64,000 bases of DNA from the NCBI RefSeq assembly GCF_030161475.1, contig NZ_BSUG01000006.1:59169-123168 (forward strand), in the 5' to 3' direction. A program made the translations under genes and the position numbers. This DNA is from Tetragenococcus halophilus subsp. flandriensis (GTDB lineage: Bacteria; Bacillota; Bacilli; Lactobacillales; Enterococcaceae). Under the pieces are notes generated by a model. It made no database searches. It was not told where the DNA came from and saw only the letters and a list, made by a program, of their open reading frames with translations. Positions 29,124 to 38,228 of the stretch are shown here, piece after piece (position 1 is the stretch's first letter; each line of letters starts with the position of its first letter).

Positions 29124-29417
29124 TTCCTTCTTTAAGTTGGGGACAAGACCAGTATTGATGACCCTTATTTTGCTAAGTAAGGGACAAAAGCAATACTTGT
29201 GTCCCTTTCTTTGCTTGAACTAGGGCCAAATATCAAATAGTTGGGGCCCTTCTTTGCCATACTTGGGTCTGAAAACTTCATTTACTGACCCTTCTTTACT
29301 GTACTTGGGTCAAGAAATCTTAATTGCTAACCCTTCTTTGCTACACTTGGATTAGTAAAGCCTATTTGCTGACCCTTCTCTACTATACTTGGGTCAGTAA
29401 TTTCTATTTGCTGACCC
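29124..29417. repeat. 41-44 bp tandem hairpin repeat array (GGGTCA/TGACCC type), seven units
   Basis: Unit ends (CCC) fall at 29123, 29164, 29205, 29249, 29291, 29333, 29375 and 29417, so the units are 41, 41, 44, 42, 42, 42 and 42 bp. Each unit has a G-rich left arm and a C-rich right arm. The stem is GGGACA/TGTCCC in the second unit, GGGCC/GGCCC in the third, GGGTC/GACCC in the fourth and GGGTCAG/CTGACCC in the seventh. Most of the 546-bp gap between the divergent ligase and helD genes is filled by this array. Confidence 0.9.
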
Positions 29418-29467
29418 TCCATCTTTTGATTATAGCGTATTCTTTCGCGTATAAGCTTAAGTTATGC

Positions 29468-29473
29468 TATAAT
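29468..29473 (+). promoter_or_regulatory. Probable -10 element of helD
   Basis: A consensus TATAAT lies 57 bp before helD and 50 bp after the repeat array. The -35 candidate 18 bp upstream (TTCGCG) is poor, so only the -10 is called. Confidence 0.45.
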
Positions 29474-29529
29474 TTTATGTTGGAAAATTCTATATCAGAT
29501 AGAAAAACTTATCAATTGGAGGTAAGTTC

Positions 29530-31818
29530 ATGAGCGAACGTCAATACGAAGAAAAACATTTAGCACAAACGATTTCACTGATTGAAAACGAAGAAGAGTT
29601 GTTGAAAAATCAGCAAGAAGAGCTAGAAAAATCTATGAAAAATCAATTAAAAGAAGTAAGTGAAAATACGATTAATACCGCTACTGAAGAGTCCTTTTAT
29701 GAGTCTGTGGTTGAATATCGGCAGCATGAACATGAATTAGCGTTACGTTATCAAAGCGCTGAAGCCAAAGAAAAACGAATGAACACTTTGCAAACGATGG
29801 CACAGTCTCCTTATTTTGCAAGAATCGATTTTAAAGAAGAACAAGAAGCAAAAGAAACATTGTATCTCGGAATTGCTTCATTAAGAGACAAAAAAGATGA
29901 CACGATCGTCATTGATTGGCGCGCACCCATCGCTAATCTATATTATGAAGGAGAACTGGGGAAAGCTTCCTATACAGCAAATAAAGAAACTTTTTACGTT
30001 GATTTGTTGTTAAAACGCCAATTTAAAATCCAAAATGGCCAACTGCTTTCGATGGTTGATACTTCTGAAATGATCAATGACGAGTTCTTGTTGGATATCC
30101 TTGACGACACGTCTTCTCCACAAATGAAAAACATCGTTTCTACGATTCAAAAAGCACAAAATCAAATTATTCGAGATACAAGCAGTAAATATATGATTAT
30201 TGAAGGGATCGCAGGTAGTGGGAAAACTTCTGCTTTATTACAACGTATTGCCTTTTTATTGTATCACCATAGGAACTGGTTAAATGTCGATCAAGTATTA
30301 CTATTTTCTCCAAACCACTTATTTTCAGATTATATTTCAATGGTGCTACCTTCTTTAGGTGAAAGTGAGGTACCTACCCAAACTTTTACCAACTTTTTGC
30401 AAAAACTTGTTCCTAATTATACGATTAAAAATGTAGCACAAGAAGAAGAACAATTTTTAAGTAGGCAAAATAACCCGATCCAAACAATGAAAAATGGCTT
30501 AAGCGTACTTGATGAAATTCAACCTTATGTGACATCTATTACTAATTTTGGTCCTATTTTTCGTGACTTAAAAATCAATGGTGAAACCTACGTCAAAAAA
30601 GAACAAATGCGAAAGTGGTACAAAGAAACCAACACAAAGCTTCCGCTCTATCAAAGAATACAACTTTTACAAACGAAATTATTAAAGAAAGTTAGCGGTC
30701 TACAAAAAGATGAAGCGAAAAAAAATTGGGTAAAAGAACAGGCAACTGAAAAACTCGAAGAAATTTATGAAAACAACCCTAACCTTGATGACTCTGAAGA
30801 AAAAGAAAAGCAATTAAGGAAACAAATAAAACAAGAAATTGTTAAAAAGAAATTCCGTTCGATGATGCAAAAAGTCAATAACTTTCGCTTTATCAACTTT
30901 GCCAAACAATATATCCACTTTTTAAAACAATTTCCTGAAAATATTTTACAAGAACATGGGATTTCTGCTGGAATCTGGGAAGATAGTACTCAAACAGTTC
31001 GCCAACAAATGAAAAATAAAGAGATGTTACAAGAAGATGCGCTACTTTACTTTTCACTTTTGAGAAATATCTACCCAATGACTAATGAGCAGAAGGTTCG
31101 CTTTATCTTTATTGATGAAATGCAGGATTTCCCCCCTGCACAAGCAGCACTATTAAAAGACCTATTTCCAAAAGCCTCAATGACCCTATGTGGTGATTTA
31201 AACCAAAAAGTTTTTGGAAATGAAACAATTGTTAATTCAGTAGACAAATTATTTGAAAACGATGAAGTCACACGTTATCAACTAACCACAAGTTATCGTT
31301 CAACTGAGGAAATTACTGCCTTTGCAAATCAGTTTTTATCACAAGAAGACCGTGTCCAAACTACAGCAAGAAATGGCGCAAAACCGTTAATTGTAAATGC
31401 CGCAAATCAAGCACAAGGCATTAACTGGCTTGAAAATAACTTGTGGGACGAAACGGCGCAAAAAAAACAATGGCGTACTGCGATCATTGTTAAAACAACC
31501 CAAGAGTGTAAAGAACTATACAGTCAACTTTCTGAAACGGCGCAAAAAAATATTCAATTAATTGTTTCTGAAGATGAATTTATGAAACGATCAATTGTGA
31601 TTATTCCTGCCTACTTAGCTAAAGGTTTAGAATTTGATCGTGTATATGCTTGGCATGTTGCCGAAAACTTTTCAGCAAGTGATCAACTTATTTTCTACAC
31701 CATCGCTACCCGTGCTATGCATGAATTAAATGTTATTAGCTTTGGACAAAACAGTCCCTTACTGGAAAATATGGACCCAGCAAGCTATCAACAGAAAGAT
31801 TTATTGTTAGAAGAATAA
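29530..31818 (+). CDS. helD: UvrD/Rep-like helicase HelD (RNA polymerase recycling factor)
   Basis: HelD is a superfamily 1 motor that binds RNA polymerase and removes stalled or post-termination complexes. The 762-residue protein starts with a long coiled coil (residues 1-90, rich in E, K and Q), the arm that enters the polymerase channel in studied relatives. It also has Walker A EGIAGSGKTSALLQRIAFLL near residue 228-236, Walker B FIFIDEMQDFPPAQ and motif V/VI regions around AKGLEFDRVYAWHV. Length fits B. subtilis HelD. The ATG at 29530 has TTGGAGG ahead. True DNA helicase activity is doubtful in this group. Confidence 0.9.
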   Translation: MSERQYEEKHLAQTISLIENEEELLKNQQEELEKSMKNQLKEVSENTINTATEESFYESVVEYRQHEHELALRYQSAEAKEKRMNTLQTMAQSPYFARIDFKEEQEAKETLYLGIASLRDKKDDTIVIDWRAPIANLYYEGELGKASYTANKETFYVDLLLKRQFKIQNGQLLSMVDTSEMINDEFLLDILDDTSSPQMKNIVSTIQKAQNQIIRDTSSKYMIIEGIAGSGKTSALLQRIAFLLYHHRNWLNVDQVLLFSPNHLFSDYISMVLPSLGESEVPTQTFTNFLQKLVPNYTIKNVAQEEEQFLSRQNNPIQTMKNGLSVLDEIQPYVTSITNFGPIFRDLKINGETYVKKEQMRKWYKETNTKLPLYQRIQLLQTKLLKKVSGLQKDEAKKNWVKEQATEKLEEIYENNPNLDDSEEKEKQLRKQIKQEIVKKKFRSMMQKVNNFRFINFAKQYIHFLKQFPENILQEHGISAGIWEDSTQTVRQQMKNKEMLQEDALLYFSLLRNIYPMTNEQKVRFIFIDEMQDFPPAQAALLKDLFPKASMTLCGDLNQKVFGNETIVNSVDKLFENDEVTRYQLTTSYRSTEEITAFANQFLSQEDRVQTTARNGAKPLIVNAANQAQGINWLENNLWDETAQKKQWRTAIIVKTTQECKELYSQLSETAQKNIQLIVSEDEFMKRSIVIIPAYLAKGLEFDRVYAWHVAENFSASDQLIFYTIATRAMHELNVISFGQNSPLLENMDPASYQQKDLLLEE

Positions 31819-31822
31819 AAGT

Positions 31823-31877
31823 AAAAAAGCAGCAACTGCTCGGCCAACGACATTGACTGAACAGTTGCTGCTTTTTT
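31823..31877. terminator. Bidirectional terminator after helD
   Basis: AAAAAAGCAGCAACTG (31823-31838) and its perfect complement (31862-31877) lie between convergent genes, with T runs on both strands. Confidence 0.9.
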
Positions 31878-31883
31878 AAATGT

Positions 31884-32525
31884 TCAAATAAAAAAAGTTG
31901 TCTCAGGATATTTTAATTGTACCACCTGTAAAATCATTTTTAGCTCAGAAACATTCATAGGATTATCTACATCAAAAATCCGACTGTGGCGACCAATTTG
32001 TCCATTTTCAATCAAATGGTAGATACGATTCCACACGATAAACTCTTCCAAATTTTCAAATCTGCTGATGGGAAACCCACCTACATCAAGGATCTCAGAC
32101 AAACGAAAAGCCACATAAGCGCTATCTACATACATTTTTTCGGAATGAAATTCATCAGGTGCCCTATAATTAATAATTGCTTTTTCTGGACGATTTTCGA
32201 TCAACCAGTCTAATAAAACGAAAAAACCTGGCATACGACTAGGCTCACTAAACAGTCGTTGTGATTCTTTCGCACCACGAAAAACCATTGGAATGAAAAT
32301 ATTTCTCTTGTAAACAAGCATCGGTGCACTTTTAATAGAACATTCCAAGTAACGGTTTAAATAACTAGGGCCACTATAATCACCAATACGATAACCATCA
32401 ACGCCAAATTGCTTATACTTATCAGCAAGCTCAGAGCAATCTTGGATCGTTAATGCTGTTTTTGATAATACTTCATACCCACTTAAAACACGACGAAAGG
32501 GCTTTAAAGTTATTTCTTCTTCCAC
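31884..32525 (-). CDS. Hypothetical protein, not recognised
   Basis: This 213-residue protein could not be placed in a known family. It appears soluble, with no signal sequence or membrane helix, and contains aromatic-rich stretches such as GVDGYRIGDYSGPSYLNRYLE and MPGFFVLLDWLIENRPE. It opens with GTG after AGGGGG. It stands alone between helD (convergent) and the antiporter gene (same direction, 200 bp upstream), with terminators on either side, so it is a single-gene unit. Codon use looks like its neighbours. No function is proposed. Confidence 0.75.
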   Translation of the reverse strand: MEEEITLKPFRRVLSGYEVLSKTALTIQDCSELADKYKQFGVDGYRIGDYSGPSYLNRYLECSIKSAPMLVYKRNIFIPMVFRGAKESQRLFSEPSRMPGFFVLLDWLIENRPEKAIINYRAPDEFHSEKMYVDSAYVAFRLSEILDVGGFPISRFENLEEFIVWNRIYHLIENGQIGRHSRIFDVDNPMNVSELKMILQVVQLKYPETTFFI

Positions 32526-32673
32526 CGTTCAACCCCCTATTCAAAACTTCTTCTTAAAAATAATAATAACACAAATTTCAAAGATTGGCTTATAACAAAT
32601 GAAATATTATTTAGTTTCTAGCTAAAATATTTTAAAAACTAGTTATAAAATTTATTTATTATTTGTAAAAAAA

Positions 32674-32709
32674 TACTCCAAGAAGCTGTTTGTTCAGATC
32701 CTTAGAGTA
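32674..32709 (-). terminator. Terminator of the antiporter gene
   Basis: TACTCCAAG (32674-32682) pairs with CTTAGAGTA (32701-32709) with one mismatch. The minus strand then runs into seven T. Confidence 0.75.
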
Positions 32710-32725
32710 GATAAAAGATTCGTTT

Positions 32726-34585
32726 TTATTCATTATTTGCTTCTAATAAGTTCCTTAGGTGTTCAACCGCCTCATTACTACCTGACATAATTAGATGATC
32801 ACCTAATTCTAAGCGAGTGGTTCCATGAGGAATGAGCGGTTCATGATTTCGGAAAATACGACTAATGATTACCTCTTTAACCTCTGGCAATTGCGAAATC
32901 ATCTTTTCCTCATACTTAGCGTTTGTCACAGTAACTTCATTTAAGCGAAATTGGGTAGAAGTTAATACATTAAAGAAAGCAGGTGCCTCAATTGCACTGC
33001 GTAACATACCCACATTCACATCAAACATACTGAAAAATTCCACCTTAGATTGCTCCAAATTTTCCTCCATTTGTAGGCGTTCTTTTGGATCGCGCACATC
33101 TAAACGTACAATCACACGAGGTACCCCATATTCCTTAGCTTTTAAAGCAAGATCAAAGTTTATGTTTGCCTCTCGATGAGCCAAAACAAGAATATCAGTA
33201 TCAAATACTTGGTTAGTAATCAAATGTTCACTATCTAAAGATTCAAGTAAAGTCATCGCTGCCTTATTATGATAAGTATCATACTGATATTGATCATTGG
33301 TATAAATCGCCTTACTATAATGAGTAGAAGATAATTCTTGCATTGCGGAGATCGCCATTAAGCCAACCCCTATAATATGCACCTCTGTTTTTTTCTGAGC
33401 TTCTTCATGAGGCTTATAAAAGTATTTAAATAAAAGAGGCCCAATTAAACAAGTCAAAATCCCTGATAAAAGGAAAGCTCCTGATTGCTGTTGATCAATC
33501 ACATTCAAATTTTCCGCCACATTAAGTGCTGGCAAAATAAGAGTGATAGTCGTTTGCGACAAAAATACACCACTTAGAGCGTTAGAAGACGTAAATAGCC
33601 GACGGAAAATAAAATATGCTGGTAATTTAGCAAGCAGAAAAGCGATTAAGAATAAAGGAATCAATATTAATGTTTCTGCCGAACTAAACATTGCCGGTAA
33701 ATCTAGTTTTACCCCTGTCAGAATAAAAAAAAACGGAATAAAATAACCATAGCCAATAGCATCTAGTTTTTCCTCAGTCTCTTTTTCTGGTTCCAATAAT
33801 TTAATGACAATTCCTGCAAGAAATGCGCCTAGAACGTTTTCTGCTCCTACTGTTTCCGCTAAAACCACTAGCGTAATAATCACCACAAAAGCAAGACGAA
33901 CGTCTAGTTGGGTTGTTGGTTTTGTATATTTCTTGAAAACAGTGAAGAAATTACGAAAACGCAAAAGTAATAATACAGCTACCAGAAAAATTAAGGATGT
34001 AAGCCAAAGCGTACTACTATCTCCACTTTTTAAGGAAGAGTAAACTGTCAAACCCAGAAGTGGAACGACTTCCCCTAATACTGCAAATAGCAAGAGTGTT
34101 TGACCATAAGTCCGGCCTAATAGCTCATTTTCCTTTAACACTGAAATAACGATCCCCAAAGCGACAGTACTAAATAAAATACTAGCTAACTGTACATCTG
34201 AGAAAAAACCGGAAATACGAAACAAAACTGCGAATAACACCGAACCAACCACCGTCGCCCCATAAGCTAGGCTAGCTACTTTGAGTGGTGTCTCTTTACT
34301 AGTATTTTCCGCTTGTCTAGCTGCTAAAGGAGTAGAAGTATCGGGTTTTCTAAATAATGAGAAATCAATTTCCATTCCACTTAAAAAAAGTAATAAAACT
34401 ACACCTAAAGTTGAAATAGTAGACAATACACCATTTGTTTCAACAATGTTAAATCCACTCTTACCTAATAAAATTCCTACAAAAATTTCCGCAACCGTCG
34501 TAGGAATAAATGATATATGAAACCTAGCTAAAAGCATAGGTGTTAAAAAAGCTGCAAAAGTTACAATTACGAGAGAAAAATTCAT
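32726..34585 (-). CDS. CPA2-family cation:proton antiporter with TrkA regulatory domains
   Basis: The 619-residue membrane protein exchanges Na+ or K+ for protons. About twelve membrane helices fill residues 1-395, including GILLGKSGFNIV and the family segment FLAGIVIKLLEPEKE. A cytoplasmic Rossmann-type TrkA-N domain follows at about 405-525 (VHIIGVGLMAISAMQELSSTHY, TDILVLAHREANINF). A TrkA-C domain ends it at about 535-615 (LIPHGTTRLELGDHLIMSGS). This KefB/NapA-like design is gated by cytoplasmic ligands. The gene is monocistronic. In a salt-tolerant organism it would serve pH and sodium balance, but ion choice cannot be read from the sequence. Confidence 0.9.
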   Translation of the reverse strand: MNFSLVIVTFAAFLTPMLLARFHISFIPTTVAEIFVGILLGKSGFNIVETNGVLSTISTLGVVLLLFLSGMEIDFSLFRKPDTSTPLAARQAENTSKETPLKVASLAYGATVVGSVLFAVLFRISGFFSDVQLASILFSTVALGIVISVLKENELLGRTYGQTLLLFAVLGEVVPLLGLTVYSSLKSGDSSTLWLTSLIFLVAVLLLLRFRNFFTVFKKYTKPTTQLDVRLAFVVIITLVVLAETVGAENVLGAFLAGIVIKLLEPEKETEEKLDAIGYGYFIPFFFILTGVKLDLPAMFSSAETLILIPLFLIAFLLAKLPAYFIFRRLFTSSNALSGVFLSQTTITLILPALNVAENLNVIDQQQSGAFLLSGILTCLIGPLLFKYFYKPHEEAQKKTEVHIIGVGLMAISAMQELSSTHYSKAIYTNDQYQYDTYHNKAAMTLLESLDSEHLITNQVFDTDILVLAHREANINFDLALKAKEYGVPRVIVRLDVRDPKERLQMEENLEQSKVEFFSMFDVNVGMLRSAIEAPAFFNVLTSTQFRLNEVTVTNAKYEEKMISQLPEVKEVIISRIFRNHEPLIPHGTTRLELGDHLIMSGSNEAVEHLRNLLEANNE

Positions 34586-34887
34586 ACACTTGCCTCCCTA
34601 CTCAAGATTTCTTTATTATATTGAAATAAGTTAATAAGCTAGCATTTTAAAAATTTTGTAGCCATCTATCTATAGACTGCATTTATAAAATTTTCAGAAT
34701 TAATTTATTAATTTATTTCATTTTTTTCCGAAAGTAATTCTAACAGCTTTGTTTATATTTTCAAAGAATTATAAACTATAAATACAACCATCAAATTTAC
34801 AGCTTTATTAGTGTGATCAATTATGATAAGGAGCGAGGTTGGAAAAGCTTTTTTAGAAATAATATGTTAAAATTTAAGTGACAGGAA

Positions 34888-34901
34888 TGAAAGCGCTAAT
34901 A
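34888..34901. promoter_or_regulatory. cre-like site (CcpA) before a hypothetical gene
   Basis: TGAAAGCGCTAATA matches the catabolite response element consensus TGWAANCGNTNWCA at 13 of 14 positions and lies 26 bp before the gene start, where CcpA would repress. The other 300 bp of this gap (34586-34887) are AT-rich and show no further feature. Confidence 0.5.
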
Positions 34902-34926
34902 AAATATGGGTTAGGAGATGTTAATC

Positions 34927-35394
34927 ATGAATAAAAAACAAGCTGCGCTGTTTTTATATCTTTTGGAAGACTTAGTTTTTGATAGAAAGTTTCATCTTCA
35001 GCAAAGTGTAGTGTTTGAAACTAAAGAGAGTCTAGTTACCGGAATGTTCTATCCTGGTGACGCCTATTTTGCGCCCTTTACAAGTCCTGAAGCTGCCTAT
35101 ACATTCAAAGAAACATTTGTTAACAGAACATTGAAAAGTGGAATTAGTGAGTATAATAAGGCACAGATACAGCAAGATTTACAAAAAGACATGCCTGCAA
35201 CCTTTGAAAAACTTAAAGATTTTGTCTTACATTATGAAGAGTACGAAGAAGTAAAGGATATAAAAACAATTGTCACTGATGATACAGTAATCAAAAATGT
35301 AAATTTTATGAATATCCCAAATAAAATTTTCCCATTTTTTATTTTTTCTAAGGATGTCACATTTAATCCTGTATCATTACTTTTTGGAAGTTAG
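34927..35394 (+). CDS. Hypothetical protein, not recognised
   Basis: The 155-residue protein MNKKQAALFLYLLEDLVFDR has no motif I recognise. It is soluble, slightly acidic and rich in F, K and T, with a phenylalanine-rich C-terminus (IFPFFIFSKDVTFNPVSLLF) that might be partly buried or membrane-facing. The ATG at 34927 is chosen because TTAGGAG at 34911-34917 touches an alternative start at 34918. A cre-like site lies in the leader and a strong terminator follows, so the gene is expressed by itself and perhaps under sugar control. Confidence 0.7.
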   Translation: MNKKQAALFLYLLEDLVFDRKFHLQQSVVFETKESLVTGMFYPGDAYFAPFTSPEAAYTFKETFVNRTLKSGISEYNKAQIQQDLQKDMPATFEKLKDFVLHYEEYEEVKDIKTIVTDDTVIKNVNFMNIPNKIFPFFIFSKDVTFNPVSLLFGS

Positions 35395-35411
35395 TCAATA
35401 CTTACATGTCT

Positions 35412-35460
35412 ACAAAAGAAGCACTTCGCTGTCATCATAACAGCGAAGTGCTTCTTTTGT
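35412..35460. terminator. Bidirectional terminator before yebC
   Basis: A perfect 21-bp inverted repeat (ACAAAAGAAGCACTTCGCTG and onward, 35412-35432 against 35440-35460) lies between convergent genes. Confidence 0.9.
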
Positions 35461-35484
35461 ACGCAATTAAATATAAAAATAATT

Positions 35485-36201
35485 CTATTCTAACTCCACG
35501 TTATGGTAAACGTTTTGAACATCTTCCAAATCATCTAATACATCAATAATTTTCTCAAAAACAGCTTTGTCTTCATCATTTAATGTTACTTCACTCTGCG
35601 GAAGCATCTGCATTTCTGCAATATCGTACTTTTCAATGCCATAAGTATTTAATGCTTCTTGAATAAGATGGAAATCTTCTGGCTCACCGTAAACTACGAT
35701 TTGACCTTCGTCATTTTCAACATCTCGTATGTCAATTTCTTCATCCATTAAAAATTCAAAAATTTCATCAGCGTCATCTCCGGCAAAACTAAACAAAGCG
35801 GTGTTATCAAACATATAAGATACCGCACCGTTTACGCCCATATTCCCGCCATTTTTACTAAAAGCGGCACGTACTTCACTTGCTGTTCGATTTACGTTAT
35901 TTGTCAAAGCATCTACAATAAGCATCGAACCAGCAGGACCGAATCCTTCATAACGCAGTTCGGAGTAAACTTCGTCACTAGCACCTTTGGCTTTTTCCAG
36001 CGCACGATCGATCACATGCTTGGGTACATCATAAGTTTTTGCCCGATCAATAACAAACTTTAACTTTTGATTTGTATGCGGGTCAGGCTCTCCTGATTTT
36101 GCAGCAGCATAAATTTCTATCCCAAATTTTGCATAAACCTTACTATTATTTTTATCCTTTGCGGTCTTTTTTGCGACGATATTTGCCCATTTGCGTCCCA
36201 T
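35485..36201 (-). CDS. yebC: YebC/TACO1 family protein
   Basis: YebC proteins bind ribosomes or DNA; recent work links the family to translation of difficult proline stretches, older work to transcription (PmpR). The 238-residue product starts [20 protein letters not shown] and contains [37 protein letters not shown], the family signature. This is the YeeN-like subgroup judged by the MGRKW start. The gene lies 62 bp after tmcAL in the same direction. Confidence 0.93.
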   Translation of the reverse strand: MGRKWANIVAKKTAKDKNNSKVYAKFGIEIYAAAKSGEPDPHTNQKLKFVIDRAKTYDVPKHVIDRALEKAKGASDEVYSELRYEGFGPAGSMLIVDALTNNVNRTASEVRAAFSKNGGNMGVNGAVSYMFDNTALFSFAGDDADEIFEFLMDEEIDIRDVENDEGQIVVYGEPEDFHLIQEALNTYGIEKYDIAEMQMLPQSEVTLNDEDKAVFEKIIDVLDDLEDVQNVYHNVELE

Positions 36202-36263
36202 TTCTTCACTTCTCTTTCAATTATTTTATAAAGTTTATTTTTATAGTTTAAAAATACTGTACA

Positions 36264-37421
36264 TTAAACACGAATCGGAAACTGTCCAAAGTTTTGTTCT
36301 TTTATCTTGGCGTTTGCCATCTGATAAATGTTATCACTTTGGATACCTAGCGCCATCATTTCTTCTTCTGTTTGGCCAACCTTGGAAATAATAGGCCAGG
36401 AAATTGTTTTTTTCTCTTGTTGTAAGTATTCTTGTCCCTTTTGGGTAAAGCCTAAAATGTGTAAGTAGTTATGATCCCAAGCTTTTTTTACATCTTTATC
36501 TTTTAGATTCAATAAACAATAACAAAACAGTCGTTGAATCCTTGCCCGCGTGTATCTTTTAGATTTAACAAGCTGTACATATTCCTCAAAATTACTTGCT
36601 TGTCTAATCTTACTTTTTAAACGATACTCTAAGCCTTCAACCATTTGATAGATTTCACGTAATTCAGTTAACGAACTTGCTAATATTTTATAACGTAAAA
36701 ATGGCCAGTAATCTTCCCAGCTCACTTGATAGTAGGCGAGATCTTTTGCTGTTTTTTCAGGAACGAGATTTTCCACATTTTTTTGCTCAAAAACCGCTTG
36801 ACGAATGGCCGTAGCGCTTGCGATTTCTCCTGTTAACTCAGCAGAATGATGACTTGCTTGTTTGCGCTTCACTGGATAGATATCCATCACTTGCTTAAAT
36901 CGAGCATTTTCTTTGGCATAAGTCAATCCTAGCACATGATTTGGTTGTTCTTTTAACAAGGCAAGCGAGGGAAAATCATCAGCTAACACAGCCGCCATTT
37001 TTTGTGCGTAAGTTAAAGTAGGATCATCATATTTCTGATAAGCTTCGTCGATCTCTTTTTGATGCATCCAAGTAAAACGACCAAAAGAAGAATAGTCAAA
37101 ATCTGCCGTATGATCGGTGCCAAATGAAAGATTCTTACAATGTAGTGCATGTAAAAGTTGCACGCCACCTTTAGCAAAATAATCCGCTGATTGTAAGGAC
37201 CATTGAATAGGTAGTTCAACCACTAAATCTGCACCTTGTTTTAAAGCCTGTTCAGCTCGCTGCCATTTATCAATGATAGCCGGTTCTCCCCGTTGTAAAA
37301 AATTACCGCTCATCACAACCACCATCACATCGGCTTGCGTTTGCTCTCTGGCCTTTTGTAATTGATATTTATGACCGTTATGAAATGGATTGTATTCAGC
37401 GATGATCCCGCAAGTATTCAT
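36264..37421 (-). CDS. tmcAL: tRNA-Met cytidine acetate ligase TmcAL (YlbM)
   Basis: TmcAL makes N4-acetylcytidine at the wobble base of elongator tRNA-Met using acetate and ATP. The 385-residue protein has the nucleotidyltransferase motif EYNPFHNGHKYQLQ (HXGH) at about residues 9-20, VVMSGNFLQRGEPAIIDKW and LSFGTDHTADF, all typical of YlbM. The second of two adjacent ATGs (37421) is better spaced from AAGGAG. It lies 75 bp after the methyltransferase gene at the end of the yqe operon, the usual place in Lactobacillales. Confidence 0.92.
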   Translation of the reverse strand: MNTCGIIAEYNPFHNGHKYQLQKAREQTQADVMVVVMSGNFLQRGEPAIIDKWQRAEQALKQGADLVVELPIQWSLQSADYFAKGGVQLLHALHCKNLSFGTDHTADFDYSSFGRFTWMHQKEIDEAYQKYDDPTLTYAQKMAAVLADDFPSLALLKEQPNHVLGLTYAKENARFKQVMDIYPVKRKQASHHSAELTGEIASATAIRQAVFEQKNVENLVPEKTAKDLAYYQVSWEDYWPFLRYKILASSLTELREIYQMVEGLEYRLKSKIRQASNFEEYVQLVKSKRYTRARIQRLFCYCLLNLKDKDVKKAWDHNYLHILGFTQKGQEYLQQEKKTISWPIISKVGQTEEEMMALGIQSDNIYQMANAKIKEQNFGQFPIRV

Positions 37422-37462
37422 CATTATCTCCTTATATGTAAAAACTCAAATCCTACGAAAAT

Positions 37463-37488
37463 CCCACGAAACCAAAAGATTTCATGGG
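37463..37488 (-). terminator. Weak hairpin between the methyltransferase and tmcAL
   Basis: CCCACGAAA (37463-37471) pairs with TTTCATGGG (37480-37488) with one G-T pair, followed on the minus strand by ATTTTCG. The T run is short, so it may only attenuate. Confidence 0.4.
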
Positions 37489-37496
37489 AAATACAC

Positions 37497-38228
37497 TTAT
37501 TTATAGCAAACAAAAAACCAGCGTTGACTATTGTTTGTCGGTTGACTGTCTTTAAAATCAGCACATACTTTAATTTGTTTAAAACCCGCTTGTCTCAACA
37601 AACTTTGATAAGTTTCTATAGGATAAGTACGTTCTAAATGCAACTCATCTTCACGACTAAAAGTTTCCTCTTGATTTTTAATAAAAAACGTTAGAAAGTG
37701 TTCGATACTATGAGGAAATTCTCCTGGATAACTTTCCCATAAAAAGGCGAAGTCTTCTGTTTGATAATGATAATTATAATCAGGAAAAACTTCATCTATC
37801 TGATAAAGTGAGTGAACATCAAACAAGAAAATACCGTCTTTTTTAAGTACTTGATAGATCTGATTAAAAGCTGTCTGGACCTCTAATTCATCAGCTAAAT
37901 AACAGATAGAATCAGAATAGCAAGTGACCACTTCATAAGTTCCCATATCTGTTAAATCTAGCATATCTGTTTGCACAAATTGTACATCTGCTTGTTCCTT
38001 TTCTGCCCTTTGATTGGCTACAGTTAACATCTCTTCTGATAAATCTAAAGCTGTAACATCATACCCTTGTTGCGCAAATTGAATGGCTAATTCACCAGTA
38101 CCACAGGCTAGTTCTAAAAGTTGCTTTTCTTTTTTTAAATGACGCAAAGTAAAGGCTAACCAGTCATCGTATAACTGTTCATCCATTATTTGATCATAAA
38201 TAAGGGCAAAACTTTCAAATGCTCTCAT
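37497..38228 (-). CDS. yqeM: Class I SAM-dependent methyltransferase (YqeM)
   Basis: The 243-residue protein binds S-adenosylmethionine through LLELACGTGELAIQFAQQGYDVTALDLSEEML (motif I at about residues 38-47). It starts MRAFESFALIYDQIMDEQLYDDW, as YqeM relatives do. The methyl acceptor is unknown. The ATG shares one base with the rsfS stop (TAATG), so translation is coupled. Position in the yqeG-yqeM operon supports the name. Confidence 0.88.
   Translation of the reverse strand: MRAFESFALIYDQIMDEQLYDDWLAFTLRHLKKEKQLLELACGTGELAIQFAQQGYDVTALDLSEEMLTVANQRAEKEQADVQFVQTDMLDLTDMGTYEVVTCYSDSICYLADELEVQTAFNQIYQVLKKDGIFLFDVHSLYQIDEVFPDYNYHYQTEDFAFLWESYPGEFPHSIEHFLTFFIKNQEETFSREDELHLERTYPIETYQSLLRQAGFKQIKVCADFKDSQPTNNSQRWFFVCYK

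Noticed and set aside
29124..29417. CRISPR array
   Set aside because: The units are short (41-44 bp), the whole unit is repeated in a diverged form with no unique spacers, and no cas genes are in the window.
29324..29533. Small protein gene in front of helD
   Set aside because: The frame arises from the tandem repeat (LLTLLCYTW repeated) and has no ribosome site.
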